Shown: in pieces, positions 1-8,751 of the stretch
Position numbering within the stretch: the stretch's first letter is position 1
Layout: every line of letters starts with the position of its first letter
Assembly (NCBI GenBank): GCA_026706935.1
Contig: JAPOXV010000026.1
Location: forward strand, 401,721-465,720
Direction: 5' to 3'
DNA length: 64,000 nt
Source of the DNA: Gammaproteobacteria bacterium
GTDB lineage: Bacteria; Pseudomonadota; Gammaproteobacteria; Pseudomonadales; Azotimanducaceae
Translations under genes and position numbers: made by a program
Notes under the pieces: model-generated
What the model saw: the letters and a program-made list of their open reading frames with translations, nothing else
What the model was told of the DNA's origin: nothing
Database searches by the model: none

Positions 1-188
1 CGGCGACAGGTTTCAATAACAAATCTGACGTCGCACCGTCCGCTTGTTCGGTAGAACTACCGTCAAATGCCCACATGGGCGCTGCGTCAAGCGAACCGTC
101 GAAGTCTTCTTCAATTCTGGTTTTAGAACGTAGACTCTGAGTCGGAGCCCGACCATCAAGCCAGATGTATTCGAGTTTGCATTTCATG
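1..188 (-). CDS. glutamine synthetase, short beta-grasp type (partial, 5' end only)
   Basis: This is the N-terminus of a gene that runs off the left edge. About 62 residues are visible from the ATG at 186-188. They contain LEYIWLDG, PTQSLRSKT, WAFDGSST and SDLLLKPV. These are the hallmark beta-grasp blocks of the short (about 340 residue) eukaryote-like glutamine synthetases, not the long GlnA of enteric bacteria. The FDGSST loop lies at the active site of that family. The enzyme condenses ammonia and glutamate with ATP. A sigma-54 promoter sits 53 bases upstream of the start codon, which fits nitrogen control. The catalytic C-terminal domain is outside the window. Confidence 0.9.
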
Positions 189-240
189 TAGATACTGCCT
201 CGTAAAGATGGGTTGCTAAAAATCGAATCGCGGGATTTTA

Positions 241-256
241 TGCAAAATCTATGCCA
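241..256 (-). promoter_or_regulatory. sigma-54 (RpoN) promoter of the glutamine synthetase gene
   Basis: On the minus strand the sequence reads TGGCATAGATTTTGCA. It matches the -24/-12 consensus TGGCAC-N5-TTGCA, with GG and GC separated by exactly 10 bases. Transcription would start near 230, giving a leader of about 40 bases before the ATG at 188. Sigma-54 control of glutamine synthetase is well established in Proteobacteria. Confidence 0.75.
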
Positions 257-295
257 GCGCACGGATTCGAACGAAAATCAACATTTCTCACCACA

Positions 296-347
296 TTGCG
301 CCCATTAATTGCGCAAACTGCGCCTTGTTCCGCTCAAAATTTGCGCA
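296..347. promoter_or_regulatory. TTGCGC motif cluster, possible activator site
   Basis: TTGCGC occurs at 296-301, TTGCGCAA at 309-316 and TTGCGCA at 341-347. The first two form an inverted pair (TTGCGC, nine bases, GCGCAA). They lie about 65-115 bases upstream of the inferred sigma-54 start, where NtrC-type enhancers usually sit. The motif resembles the NtrC dyad (TGCAC...GTGCA) but does not match it, so the protein that binds is unknown. Confidence 0.3.
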
Positions 348-365
348 GAGTGATGTGTGGAGCTC

Positions 366-1667
366 TCAATGCCGGATATCGTCGACGTCTTGCTCCGAAA
401 ATTCATCGTCATATTCAGGGTCAAACATATCGTCCAAATCGGGATCGCCGAGATCCAATTCGATCGGGTCCATAACAATTGCCTGATTGACTAATGTCTT
501 GAGCTCTCGACGAATCGGGAAGGTCGAGGACGGAAGTAGCTGGGTCATGAATACCACCGCCATTCTCTCCGATGGATCTACCCAAAAATAGGTGCTCGCA
601 GCTCCGCCCCATCCTGATGTTCGGTAGTTATCCACGATCGACGACTCGATCGGATCAATGACCACTGAAAAGCCCAAACCGAAACCGACCCCCGCGAACG
701 ACGTTTCAGAAAATACCGACTGACCCATCGCGGCGAGATCCACACCTCCCGGAAGGTGATTAGTGAGCATATATTGACGCGTTCGTAGCCCGAGTATTGG
801 GTCCTCACCGATAGATGGATCAAAGCCCAACAACATAGAAGCGAACTTCATGTAGTCGTCGATCGTGCCGACCATACCTCCACCCCCAGATAGATATGAA
901 GGGCGCTTGTGATAGTTTGAGCCAGCCGGATCATCCTGTAATTGGAACCCCGATGGGTGATGGTTGTAGCAAGCTGCGAGTTTGTCTCGATCATTCGGCT
1001 TCACAGAAAATCCGCTGTGCTCCATCCCCAGTGGTTTAAGGATTGTCTCTTCAATGTAATCGTCTAAATCTTGACCACTGAAGTGTTGTACCAAGTACCC
1101 GCAAACGTCCGTGGCAACACTGTAGTGCCACCGAGACCCCGGCTCAAATATCAATGGAATGTCCGCGAGACCCTCAATCATGTCGTCTAAGGTTCGTCCT
1201 GGGCCACCACCAACTTGCCTGTCGCGATAGAGAGCATCCACTGGATGACTCTGCATAAATCCGTATGTCAAGCCTGAGGTGTGAGTCAACAGATGCTTAA
1301 TCGTCATGGGTTCGACAAGTTCCCGCGTCTTGATCGAATCGCCTTCACCACTCTCATAAACCCTTAGGTTCTCCCATGCGGGAATGTGCTTACTTACGGG
1401 ATCGTCAAGCTGAAATGAGCCGTGCTCGTAGAGCGTCATTAGTGCAGCTGACGTAATCGGCTTGGTCATTGAGTAGAACCGAAAGACCGTATCTCGTGCG
1501 ATCGGCGTCTTTCGCTCAACGTCCGCGTAGCCGGATGAGAAGTAATACGCCTCATCAAAATCGCGAAAAATCAGAATGGACGCACACGGGAATTTGCCAG
1601 CTTCAATGTACTTCTCGATATGCGCTCCGATTCGACCAAGTCGAGTTTCTGACATCCCTGCAATCAT
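366..1667 (-). CDS. beta-lactamase-fold serine hydrolase (class C-related esterase/peptidase family)
   Basis: A 433-residue protein of the beta-lactamase-related (AmpC/EstB/D-alanyl carboxypeptidase fold) family. The SxxK nucleophile motif is SMTK at residues 66-69. The second-motif tyrosine is Y182 in HYSVATD. The third-motif region is GWGG at 352-355, in place of KTG. HLLTHTSGL at about 125-133 is typical of the family. No signal peptide or membrane segment is visible, so it is probably cytoplasmic and acts on a small ester or amide. The C-terminus is very acidic. The start is ATG at 1667; a second ATG four codons later is possible. Substrate cannot be inferred. It stands alone between the glutamine synthetase gene and the divergent fmt operon. 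Confidence 0.85.
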   Translation of the reverse strand: MIAGMSETRLGRIGAHIEKYIEAGKFPCASILIFRDFDEAYYFSSGYADVERKTPIARDTVFRFYSMTKPITSAALMTLYEHGSFQLDDPVSKHIPAWENLRVYESGEGDSIKTRELVEPMTIKHLLTHTSGLTYGFMQSHPVDALYRDRQVGGGPGRTLDDMIEGLADIPLIFEPGSRWHYSVATDVCGYLVQHFSGQDLDDYIEETILKPLGMEHSGFSVKPNDRDKLAACYNHHPSGFQLQDDPAGSNYHKRPSYLSGGGGMVGTIDDYMKFASMLLGFDPSIGEDPILGLRTRQYMLTNHLPGGVDLAAMGQSVFSETSFAGVGFGLGFSVVIDPIESSIVDNYRTSGWGGAASTYFWVDPSERMAVVFMTQLLPSSTFPIRRELKTLVNQAIVMDPIELDLGDPDLDDMFDPEYDDEFSEQDVDDIRH

Positions 1668-1840
1668 GAACTAGATTCCTTCTGCATTCAAACCCAACGG
1701 TGTCGCGCCGCAAATCGCAATAATTCCGCATCGTCGACAAGAGCCAGCGAATCTCACGAACGTCGAATCTCTCTATGCACCCGAGGTCAATCGTTCCGCG
1801 CTTGGCGTACTAACGAATAGTCGGAGCTTCATCTAGTTCC

Positions 1841-2800
1841 ATGAACATAGGTTTCGCTGGCACACCCGTGTTCGCCGCAACGATTTTAGACGCGCTCCTT
1901 GCGTCTAAACACGAAGTGCTCTTGATTCTCACACAACCGGGTAGACCTGCCGGTAGGGGTCGCAGTGTGCGTCCAGGTCCAGTTGAAACACTAGGACTCA
2001 GGCATGGTTTGGATGTTTACTCTCCTACTTCGTTACGCGGTATCGAAACTGCGCTTGAGCCCCTCGACGTGTTAGTTGTCGCAGCGTACGGGGGGTTACT
2101 TCCCGACCAAGTATTGGCGGCACCGCGACTAGGATGCATTAACGTTCATGCTTCGTTATTACCAAGATGGCGGGGAGCATCACCTATCGAACATGCAATC
2201 CTGCATGGCGACGAGGAAACCGGCGTATCCATCATGCAAATCACATCGCGCCTCGACGCCGGACCGGTATTTCAACAGGCTCGTTTGCGGCTTACTGCCC
2301 AGAGCACGACAACATCGGTAACCGAAGCGCTCGCTCTCCTCGGAGGCGTTGAAATTGAAGAGGTTCTCAATGGGCTCGAAGAAGGTACACTTGAAGAACC
2401 GCTCCCTCAAATTGAGGCAGACGCCACTTACGCACCGCGATTGAGCAACGAAGCCGCGCAGATAAATTGGCAAGAAAACGCTATTCAAATCGAGCGTCAC
2501 GTTCGCGCATTTCATGGTCGCGGCATGGCTTTCACCAAGCTAACACGACCAACCCGAACTGTGCGTATTCGAGTTCTCAAGGTTCAAAAGGCCGAAGGCG
2601 CAGGTCCTCCCGGTGAAATCCTATTTACCAGCCCCGTGCCCGTGATCGCGTGTGGTCGGGATGCGTTGGCATTACAGACTGTTCAGCTCAGCGTCGGCAA
2701 AGGCCGGCCTATGTCTGGCGCCGACGCCGTAAACGGTTTCGCAGATTTGTGGCAGATCGGATCGCGTTTCGAGAACCCCGAGGCACTCGAAAATGCGTAA
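1841..2800 (+). CDS. fmt: methionyl-tRNA formyltransferase
   Basis: It transfers the formyl group from 10-formyl-THF to initiator Met-tRNA. The 319-residue length is normal. The N-terminal Rossmann domain starts FAGTPVFA. The catalytic triad is N101, H103 (INVHASLLPRWRG) and D139 (LDAGP), and the positively charged GRGR loop at 39-42 suits tRNA binding. The C-terminal OB-like domain follows from about residue 205. It is the first gene of the operon and overlaps rsmB by 8 bases. The peptide deformylase gene (def) that usually precedes fmt in Gammaproteobacteria is absent here; the 173 bases upstream hold only the divergent promoter region shared with the serine hydrolase gene. Confidence 0.97.
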   Translation: MNIGFAGTPVFAATILDALLASKHEVLLILTQPGRPAGRGRSVRPGPVETLGLRHGLDVYSPTSLRGIETALEPLDVLVVAAYGGLLPDQVLAAPRLGCINVHASLLPRWRGASPIEHAILHGDEETGVSIMQITSRLDAGPVFQQARLRLTAQSTTTSVTEALALLGGVEIEEVLNGLEEGTLEEPLPQIEADATYAPRLSNEAAQINWQENAIQIERHVRAFHGRGMAFTKLTRPTRTVRIRVLKVQKAEGAGPPGEILFTSPVPVIACGRDALALQTVQLSVGKGRPMSGADAVNGFADLWQIGSRFENPEALENA

Positions 2801-4079
2801 CGACGACATTCGCCTTGCCTCGCGGCTCTTAATACGCGTCCTCCGGGGCGAATCGCTAGAAGCAGCAATGGAAGTTTCAGGCGCTGCGCTAGCGTCCGCA
2901 CGAATTCGCGCCTGGGTTTACGGCGTTTGCCGCCACTACTTTTCAGTTTCGGAGCAACTTGCAAACATTTGTCGAACACCTCTAACAAAACTTGATCGTG
3001 AAGTGTTCGCCGTACTCTTAATCGGTGTATATCAACTTACCCATTCAGATGCCAAGCCCCATGCGGTGGTTTCCGAATCTGTAGAAGCTATAAAGCGGAT
3101 GCATAAACAGTCCGCTGCCTTTCTCGTCAACGCCGTCCTGCGAAAAGTCGATAGAGACTTTAGACCAGCATCCTTAAGCGGAAAATACGAACTTCCTGAG
3201 TGGCTCATCGAAAAACTAAGGGCAGCTTACGGCGAAAAGTTCATCCGCAGCCACTTGGCATGCCTCAATAGCCGAATGCCCCAGTGTTTGCGCGTGAACC
3301 AGCGCAAAATCTCGCCGCAGGACTTTCACGCGGCGTTACGATCACAAAACATCGACTTCACAATTCTGCGTGAAGATACAACGGTACGGCTCCGTGACCC
3401 TCAGCCCTCACGTTCGATACCAGGATACTCCGAGGGTTGGTTCGCTGTGCAGGATGCAAGCGCACAGATGCCCGTCCGCGAACTAGACTTACAGCCGAAG
3501 TTACGGGTTCTGGACGCTTGTGCCGCACCAGGCAATAAGGCGTTTCAACTGTTAGAACACGACGTAGAGTTAACTGCGCTCGACATAAACCCTACGCGCA
3601 GCGCATGGTGTGAAACAGAGAGCTCAAGACTTGGTTTGCCGTTGGTGATTACAGAAGGCGACGCAACTAATAAATGTTGGTGGGATGGTCGTCCGTTTGA
3701 CCGCATACTTCTTGATGCACCCTGTTCGGCAACAGGCACGATTGGTCGGCACCCGGATGTCAAGATTCACAGAGCGCCTGGTCAGTTGGCAGCTCTTCAG
3801 GACCGCCAAGTTCGACTTTTGAGTAATCTTTGGGACGTACTTGCGCTGGAAGGTGTATTGGTCTATGCAACGTGCTCGCTGTTGCCGGAAGAAAACGACG
3901 CGGTAATCGGCCAACTGGCGGTCGCAAACAAAGACGTTCGTATCGAGCCTCTCAACGTTCACCCCTCAGAACGACCTCTGATCGTTTCTCGAGAGTTTGG
4001 GGCACAAATCTTTCCGGATTCTGATTGGGGAGACGGGTTCTATCTCGCCAAATTGCGCAAGGCAAAACCAGCTTCATGA
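2793..4079 (+). CDS. rsmB: 16S rRNA (cytosine-967-C5)-methyltransferase RsmB
   Basis: It methylates C967 of 16S rRNA using SAM. The 428 residues comprise an N-terminal NusB-like RNA-binding domain (about 1-130) and a C-terminal Rossmann methyltransferase domain. Motif I is DACAAPGNKA (241-250). The two catalytic cysteines of the m5C family are C311 in DAPCSATG and C361 in YATCSLLPEEN. The GGKT of most relatives is GNKA here, a small departure. The gene overlaps fmt upstream, and its stop codon overlaps the trkA start (ATGA), so it is translationally coupled on both sides. Confidence 0.96.
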   Translation: MRNDDIRLASRLLIRVLRGESLEAAMEVSGAALASARIRAWVYGVCRHYFSVSEQLANICRTPLTKLDREVFAVLLIGVYQLTHSDAKPHAVVSESVEAIKRMHKQSAAFLVNAVLRKVDRDFRPASLSGKYELPEWLIEKLRAAYGEKFIRSHLACLNSRMPQCLRVNQRKISPQDFHAALRSQNIDFTILREDTTVRLRDPQPSRSIPGYSEGWFAVQDASAQMPVRELDLQPKLRVLDACAAPGNKAFQLLEHDVELTALDINPTRSAWCETESSRLGLPLVITEGDATNKCWWDGRPFDRILLDAPCSATGTIGRHPDVKIHRAPGQLAALQDRQVRLLSNLWDVLALEGVLVYATCSLLPEENDAVIGQLAVANKDVRIEPLNVHPSERPLIVSREFGAQIFPDSDWGDGFYLAKLRKAKPAS

Positions 4080-5509
4080 ACGTACTGATCCTTGGTGCGG
4101 GTCAAGTCGGCAGAACCGTTCTGCAGTCGTTGGTCGCTGACATCAATATGAATTTGACGGTTGTCGACACCGATCAGCGTGCGCTCGCGGAAGTTCGAGC
4201 AATGCACTCATGCAGCACGGTGACAGGTCACGCCTCTGATCCAGATGTGCTTAGGGAAGCTGGGATCGAGGATTGCGACGCGATCGTAGCTGTTACCGCG
4301 AGTGATGAAGTCAACCTCGTTGCCTGCCAAATTGCGCTCACACTTCACGACACGCCGATGCGGATTGCGCGCATTCGCAATCTCGCCTACCTTGGTGAGG
4401 ACCACTCCGATCTTTTTTCCGTGGACGGCATCCCCGTTGACGAACCGATTAGTCCCGAGTTAACCGTCGTCAATCATCTGAAGAATCTCGTCGAATACCA
4501 CGGTGCTGTCTACATTGCAGAGTTCGCCGATGGTGAAGCCGTAATGACCTGTACCAGAATGCTGCCGGATAGCAATCTGATCGGCTTGAGGGCTAGCGAG
4601 TTCGCGTCTGCAAGCGCTCATCGAGCACACCTCGTTGGATTATTACACGACAACAAGGTCGTGAATCCACTTAGCGATGTGAGGATAGCCCCTGGCGATC
4701 TTGCCTTCATACTAGGTCCGAAACAGGGGATGCAGGAATTGTCCCGCGATCAAAGCGGCATCATCAAACCCTACCGCCAAGTTGTGATCGGTGGCGGTGG
4801 ACACATCGGCATGCGTCTTGCGAAAGATGTCCACGAACTTTCGCCGCGACGCAACATCAAGATTATCGAAGCAGATTCTGATCGAGCCGAACAGTTAGCT
4901 GGCGAACTAACGTCGTCGATGGACTTAACAGTACTGAGCGGCGACGCTTCAAGCGAGGATTTCCTTCGGGCGAATGATGTCAACGACTCGGATCTTTACT
5001 GCGCCGTGACCAACGACGACTTGGTCAATGTCGTTTCGTCCTTGACCGCAAAACGTTTGAACGTCAGGACCGTCTTCACGCTCGTTCAACACGTTCACTA
5101 CTTGGAATCTCTCGTGCAAGCTGGAATCGAGATTCCGATCTCGCCACAGCAAACCACCGCGAACATCATTCAGCGCTTCTTCCGTGAAGAGACCTTGTCG
5201 GTATTTCGTCACTTAGCGCTTTTCAACCTTGACCTATTCGAGCTACAGGTAATAGGCAACGCAGAAACAAGCCGTGTTGTTGGAAAACAACCAACGCATA
5301 TGAGATTACCGAAAGGAACCCATCTTCTTTGCTTAGTCCGTGGTGCAGACGCTGAAAAGAGCACAGCGCCGTTAGAAATCCTCCCGCTTCATGACAATCC
5401 CGATATCGGTATAGAGGAAGGCGACCGCGCGATTTTCCTTTCGGAAAGCGGTGCGGCGACGACGAAAGTCGAGCAACTCTTTCGAGCTAAGGCTTTCAAG
5501 CTCTTCTAA
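4076..5509 (+). CDS. trkA: Trk system potassium uptake protein TrkA
   Basis: Peripheral cytoplasmic NAD(H)-binding regulator of the TrkH potassium channel. It has two RCK (KTN-TrkA_C) modules. The first nucleotide-binding loop is LGAGQVG near residue 6, the second is IGGGGHIG near residue 240, and each is followed by a TrkA_C domain. The start is taken at ATG 4076, which overlaps the rsmB stop and gives the family N-terminus MNVLILGAGQVG (477 residues). An in-frame upstream start at 4025 would add 17 unrelated residues inside rsmB. The stop TAA overlaps the trkH start (TAATG). Confidence 0.96.
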   Translation: MNVLILGAGQVGRTVLQSLVADINMNLTVVDTDQRALAEVRAMHSCSTVTGHASDPDVLREAGIEDCDAIVAVTASDEVNLVACQIALTLHDTPMRIARIRNLAYLGEDHSDLFSVDGIPVDEPISPELTVVNHLKNLVEYHGAVYIAEFADGEAVMTCTRMLPDSNLIGLRASEFASASAHRAHLVGLLHDNKVVNPLSDVRIAPGDLAFILGPKQGMQELSRDQSGIIKPYRQVVIGGGGHIGMRLAKDVHELSPRRNIKIIEADSDRAEQLAGELTSSMDLTVLSGDASSEDFLRANDVNDSDLYCAVTNDDLVNVVSSLTAKRLNVRTVFTLVQHVHYLESLVQAGIEIPISPQQTTANIIQRFFREETLSVFRHLALFNLDLFELQVIGNAETSRVVGKQPTHMRLPKGTHLLCLVRGADAEKSTAPLEILPLHDNPDIGIEEGDRAIFLSESGAATTKVEQLFRAKAFKLF

Positions 5510-6963
5510 TGAATTACGCGGCCGTTGGCAGCGTGTTAGCCGTGCTCGTGATGATCACCGGTGGACCGATGTTAGCGAGTGCTGCCGTCGGTTTCATCTA
5601 TGGCGAGCAGGTGGCTAACGTGTTCGCGAGTTTGGGCCTTATCTTTATCCTAAGCGGCGGTGTCATTCACCTGCTACTCACCCGATTTGATCGGACAGTA
5701 CGCGTACGAGAAGGCTTTTTTATCACGACCCTGACCTACTTCGTGATAGGGTTACTGTGCACATTGCCGTTCATTCTTAGCTCGGTCAAAGTCGCACCAA
5801 GCTTCACCGACGCCGCCTTCGAGTCATTCTCGGGATTGACAACGACGGGTGCAACCGTACTGACGGGTCTCGAGGAACTTCCTCGCTCGTTTCTGTTCTA
5901 TCGCGCTTCACTACAGTGGCTCGGCGGTATGGGCATCATCGTTCTAGCTGTGGCGATTCTCCCCATGCTCGGGATTGGTGGTATGCAGCTTTTTCGTGCT
6001 GAAGCGCCAGGCACGATTACAGATACCAGCCTCAAACCGCGAATCGCTGAAGCGGCGAAGTCGTTGTGGATTCTCTATCTCGCACTGACAGTTGCCTGCG
6101 CATTGGCCTATTGGATAGCGGGCATGTCCCTGTTCGATGCGATATGCCACTCGTTTACAACGGTCGCCATCGGCGGATTCTCGAATTACGATGCGAGTAT
6201 CGGTTACTTCGACGAACCCATGATCGAAACAGTTGCGATTTTGTTCATGTTGATGGCAGGACTCAATTTTTCGTTGCACTACCGCGCGATCATCCTCAAA
6301 ACGGACATTCGCGAGTACTTTCGTGATCCTGAAGCGCGTACCTATGCCATCTTTCTAGTCGCTGTAACGGTGCTAGTTACCTCTCGACTGGCGATGGCAG
6401 ACGATATGACTGGGAGCGGATTCCGCGACGCGGTCTTCCAAGCCGTTTCGTTTGCCACAACGACAGGCTACACCACTACTTCGGTCGACAGCTGGCCTTT
6501 GTTGTGTCCGGTGGTTCTAGTGCTAGCTTCGTTTGTGGGTGGCTGCGTCGGCTCCACTGCTGGAGGCGTCAAAATCTATCGAGTCCTTGTCGTCATGCAG
6601 CAAGGTGTTCGCGAAATCCGACGATTGATCCTGCCCGACGGCGTATTTACCGTAAAGCTGGGCGCGGATGTCGTTGATGATCGGGTCATTGAGGCCGTTT
6701 GGGGCTTCGTCACGATGTATGGGCTCCTTTTTGTGTTTTTTCTGACGTGCGTATTAATGGTCTCCGACCTCGATATCAAAAGTGCTTTCTCGGCAGTGGC
6801 CGCATGCATAAATAACCTCGGTCCCGGACTGGGAGAAGTCGCCCACCATTACGCATCCTTGAATACACCGACGAAATGGTTGCTAATCCTCGCGATGGTG
6901 TTAGGACGGCTTGAGATATTTACGTTGCTTGTGCTACTTGCGCCAAGGTATTGGTATCGATGA
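5509..6963 (+). CDS. trkH: Trk system potassium uptake protein TrkH
   Basis: The potassium-translocating inner-membrane subunit, 484 residues, very hydrophobic throughout. Four selectivity-filter P-loops are visible in order: TTTGATVL, VAIGGFSNY, TTTGYTTT and NNLGPGLG. Each has the glycine that defines the SKT (TrkH/KtrB) superfamily. It partners with TrkA encoded immediately upstream by a one-base TAATG overlap. Its stop codon overlaps the next start (ATGA), so potassium uptake and the acyltransferase are co-translated. Confidence 0.96.
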   Translation: MNYAAVGSVLAVLVMITGGPMLASAAVGFIYGEQVANVFASLGLIFILSGGVIHLLLTRFDRTVRVREGFFITTLTYFVIGLLCTLPFILSSVKVAPSFTDAAFESFSGLTTTGATVLTGLEELPRSFLFYRASLQWLGGMGIIVLAVAILPMLGIGGMQLFRAEAPGTITDTSLKPRIAEAAKSLWILYLALTVACALAYWIAGMSLFDAICHSFTTVAIGGFSNYDASIGYFDEPMIETVAILFMLMAGLNFSLHYRAIILKTDIREYFRDPEARTYAIFLVAVTVLVTSRLAMADDMTGSGFRDAVFQAVSFATTTGYTTTSVDSWPLLCPVVLVLASFVGGCVGSTAGGVKIYRVLVVMQQGVREIRRLILPDGVFTVKLGADVVDDRVIEAVWGFVTMYGLLFVFFLTCVLMVSDLDIKSAFSAVAACINNLGPGLGEVAHHYASLNTPTKWLLILAMVLGRLEIFTLLVLLAPRYWYR

Positions 6964-7688
6964 TGCGAACACGGCCCATCCTCTGGGTTCGTTCACTGTT
7001 GTTCTACATCGGTTACGTGGTGTCGACGGCGTTGTGGGGAACATCGCTCACGGTTATCGCGCAGTTCATCCCAAAACGATCACGCTTTAGAGCCGTTATC
7101 GTGCCCTGGGTCACTTTTGTTCTATGGTGGCTAAAACTGACGTGCGGTATCCGCGTTGAGGTTATTGGGAAGGAGCATCTAGGCGATGAACCGGGCATCG
7201 TGCTCATGAAACACTCGAGTACTTGGGATGCCCTCTACTCTCAGCTGCTCGTGTGTCCTCAAACTACGGTTATCAAACGGAAACTCCTGTGGATCCCTTG
7301 CTTCGGCTGGGCATTTTGGGTGACAAACCCCATCGCAATCGATCGCGAACAGCGCATGTCAGCCCTACGATACATCGTCGGTGAGGGTCGGAAGCGGTTA
7401 GCATCAGGGGTTTGGGTTACGCTATTTCCCGAAGGAACGCGAATGCCTTCTGGGCAGGTCGGTCGGTTTCAACGAGGCGGCGCTATGTTAGCGAAGCAAT
7501 GCGGTGTGCCGACCTACGTTGTCGCACATAACGGCGGTCATCACTGGCGTTATAAAGCATTTATCAAGCATCCTGGAGTTATTCAGGTACGCATCTCGCC
7601 GCCGCAGGACGTTGGCGAACGGACTTCGCAGGAGTTCAACGACGATGCTGAAACATGGATGCGAGAACAGATGAAGGATTTGGAGTAG
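6960..7688 (+). CDS. 1-acyl-sn-glycerol-3-phosphate acyltransferase family protein (PlsC-like)
   Basis: A 242-residue membrane-bound lysophospholipid acyltransferase. After an N-terminal hydrophobic segment it has the catalytic H(x4)D box KHSSTWD (H85, D90) and the glycerophosphate-binding box FPEGTR (156-161). These place it in the PlsC/LPLAT family, which makes phosphatidic acid from lysophosphatidic acid. HSSTWD is typical of a PlsC-like subgroup often found as a second copy, so the exact acceptor is uncertain. ATG 6960 is chosen because it overlaps the trkH stop; a TTG at 6951 is the alternative. It is the last gene of the fmt operon. No T-run hairpin terminator is evident in the AT-rich 158 bases that follow. 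Confidence 0.88.
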   Translation: MMRTRPILWVRSLLFYIGYVVSTALWGTSLTVIAQFIPKRSRFRAVIVPWVTFVLWWLKLTCGIRVEVIGKEHLGDEPGIVLMKHSSTWDALYSQLLVCPQTTVIKRKLLWIPCFGWAFWVTNPIAIDREQRMSALRYIVGEGRKRLASGVWVTLFPEGTRMPSGQVGRFQRGGAMLAKQCGVPTYVVAHNGGHHWRYKAFIKHPGVIQVRISPPQDVGERTSQEFNDDAETWMREQMKDLE

Positions 7689-7846
7689 GCTACGTTGTCG
7701 TGGCGCCGAGCAACACGGAAGAGAATCGCAAATACTAAAAACAGTACAAATTCAGTTAAAACTTGTCGAAATCGCAATAAAAGTGCGAATATTCACGAAG
7801 AAATCAGGCTATTAATCCATATTTTCGATTAATTGAACCCAGCTCA

Positions 7847-8524
7847 CTATTGTCCTGAACTAGAGAATGGGGTACCTGTCATCGTCATGTGATTATAGTA
7901 CCTGTACATTTCATCATAGTATCGGCATGTAAACTGGCGAACGTGATTCACGTTGCTGTGCCAACACTCAATGCCGAGTCTTTTCGAATCAAATTTCTCG
8001 CGGTAGTCCGCAACAACGAACGCGACCAACGCTCGCTGGTCTTCCGGTACTTCATTCATCATTTGAGTGAAGATGTTGCGGTATTGCGGTCGTGTGGTGC
8101 CTTGCGAAGCCACCCCTAACCAACCTAACGCCTTCAAATTACTCTTTTCTTGACCGCCTAGTCCGTGTAGGAATAGGAAACCCACACGAGCTTGGGCATC
8201 TTTGAACCCAAGTTTTGCCAATTGGAGCAATTCCGGAAACGCTTCCTCGTATTTTCCGATTTTGAAGTTCCTCGATGCGGTTGCCTTCTGGCGATATATT
8301 CGCTCCATCTCTAGGAAGTCCATACTCGCAGGATCGATTCGCTCCCCCTCGACGACTACTTCTTCCATTTCCTGTGTGCGATACTCGCTCGCCCGTTGCT
8401 GTATCGACGTTTCGCTGTCGTTCGTTTCGTCAGCCAAGGCGACAAACGAGCCCAAAATGCCGCCAAATGCTAGGCCTTGTAAGGTAAGCCGGATGAATCG
8501 TAAACCAAATTTGTAAACCCTCAT
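7847..8524 (-). CDS. exported Sel1-repeat-like protein
   Basis: A 225-residue protein with a probable signal peptide (hydrophobic stretch about 12-30, LTLQGLAFGGILGSFVALA). The middle part has the Sel1/TPR-like pattern: FKIGKYEEAFPELLQLAKLGFKD, then GFLFLHGLGG and LKALGWLGVAS. The end has two conserved cysteines, in IECWH and FTCRYYDEMY. It is paralogous to the protein at 20562-21152; both share the VPE..RA...V linker and a final CxYDxxYxY block. Residues after the signal contain EEVVVEGERID, which resembles the N-terminal box of mature TonB-dependent receptors. No function can be assigned beyond a probable periplasmic protein-protein interaction role. Confidence 0.75.
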   Translation of the reverse strand: MRVYKFGLRFIRLTLQGLAFGGILGSFVALADETNDSETSIQQRASEYRTQEMEEVVVEGERIDPASMDFLEMERIYRQKATASRNFKIGKYEEAFPELLQLAKLGFKDAQARVGFLFLHGLGGQEKSNLKALGWLGVASQGTTRPQYRNIFTQMMNEVPEDQRALVAFVVADYREKFDSKRLGIECWHSNVNHVRQFTCRYYDEMYRYYNHMTMTGTPFSSSGQ

Positions 8525-8751
8525 GCCATATATTGATCGGCTGCCATTTTCTTTGACCTCCTAGGTTCTTGGTCTATATTACCAGTGATGCGCCTGATAC
8601 ACGAGGATTTCCTAACGCCGCTGCGGTATGCGGATGATTTATAGGGGGACGCACGGGATTGCACCCATCGTCAAACTTTTGACCCTAGTTATGACGGTTT
8701 GTTAGCTTTTTTGACGTGACGAACGCGTTCTCTTGTGTCTCTTCGTCGCGA

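Noticed and set aside
366-1667. Beta-lactam resistance gene
   Set aside because: The fold is beta-lactamase-like, but the KTG motif is absent, no signal peptide is visible and most such proteins are esterases or peptidases.
8670-8683. GTCAAA/TTTGAC dyad in the gap between the two minus-strand exported protein genes
   Set aside because: It is short, single and lies in neither a clear promoter nor a terminator position; no other signal is seen in this 227-base gap.
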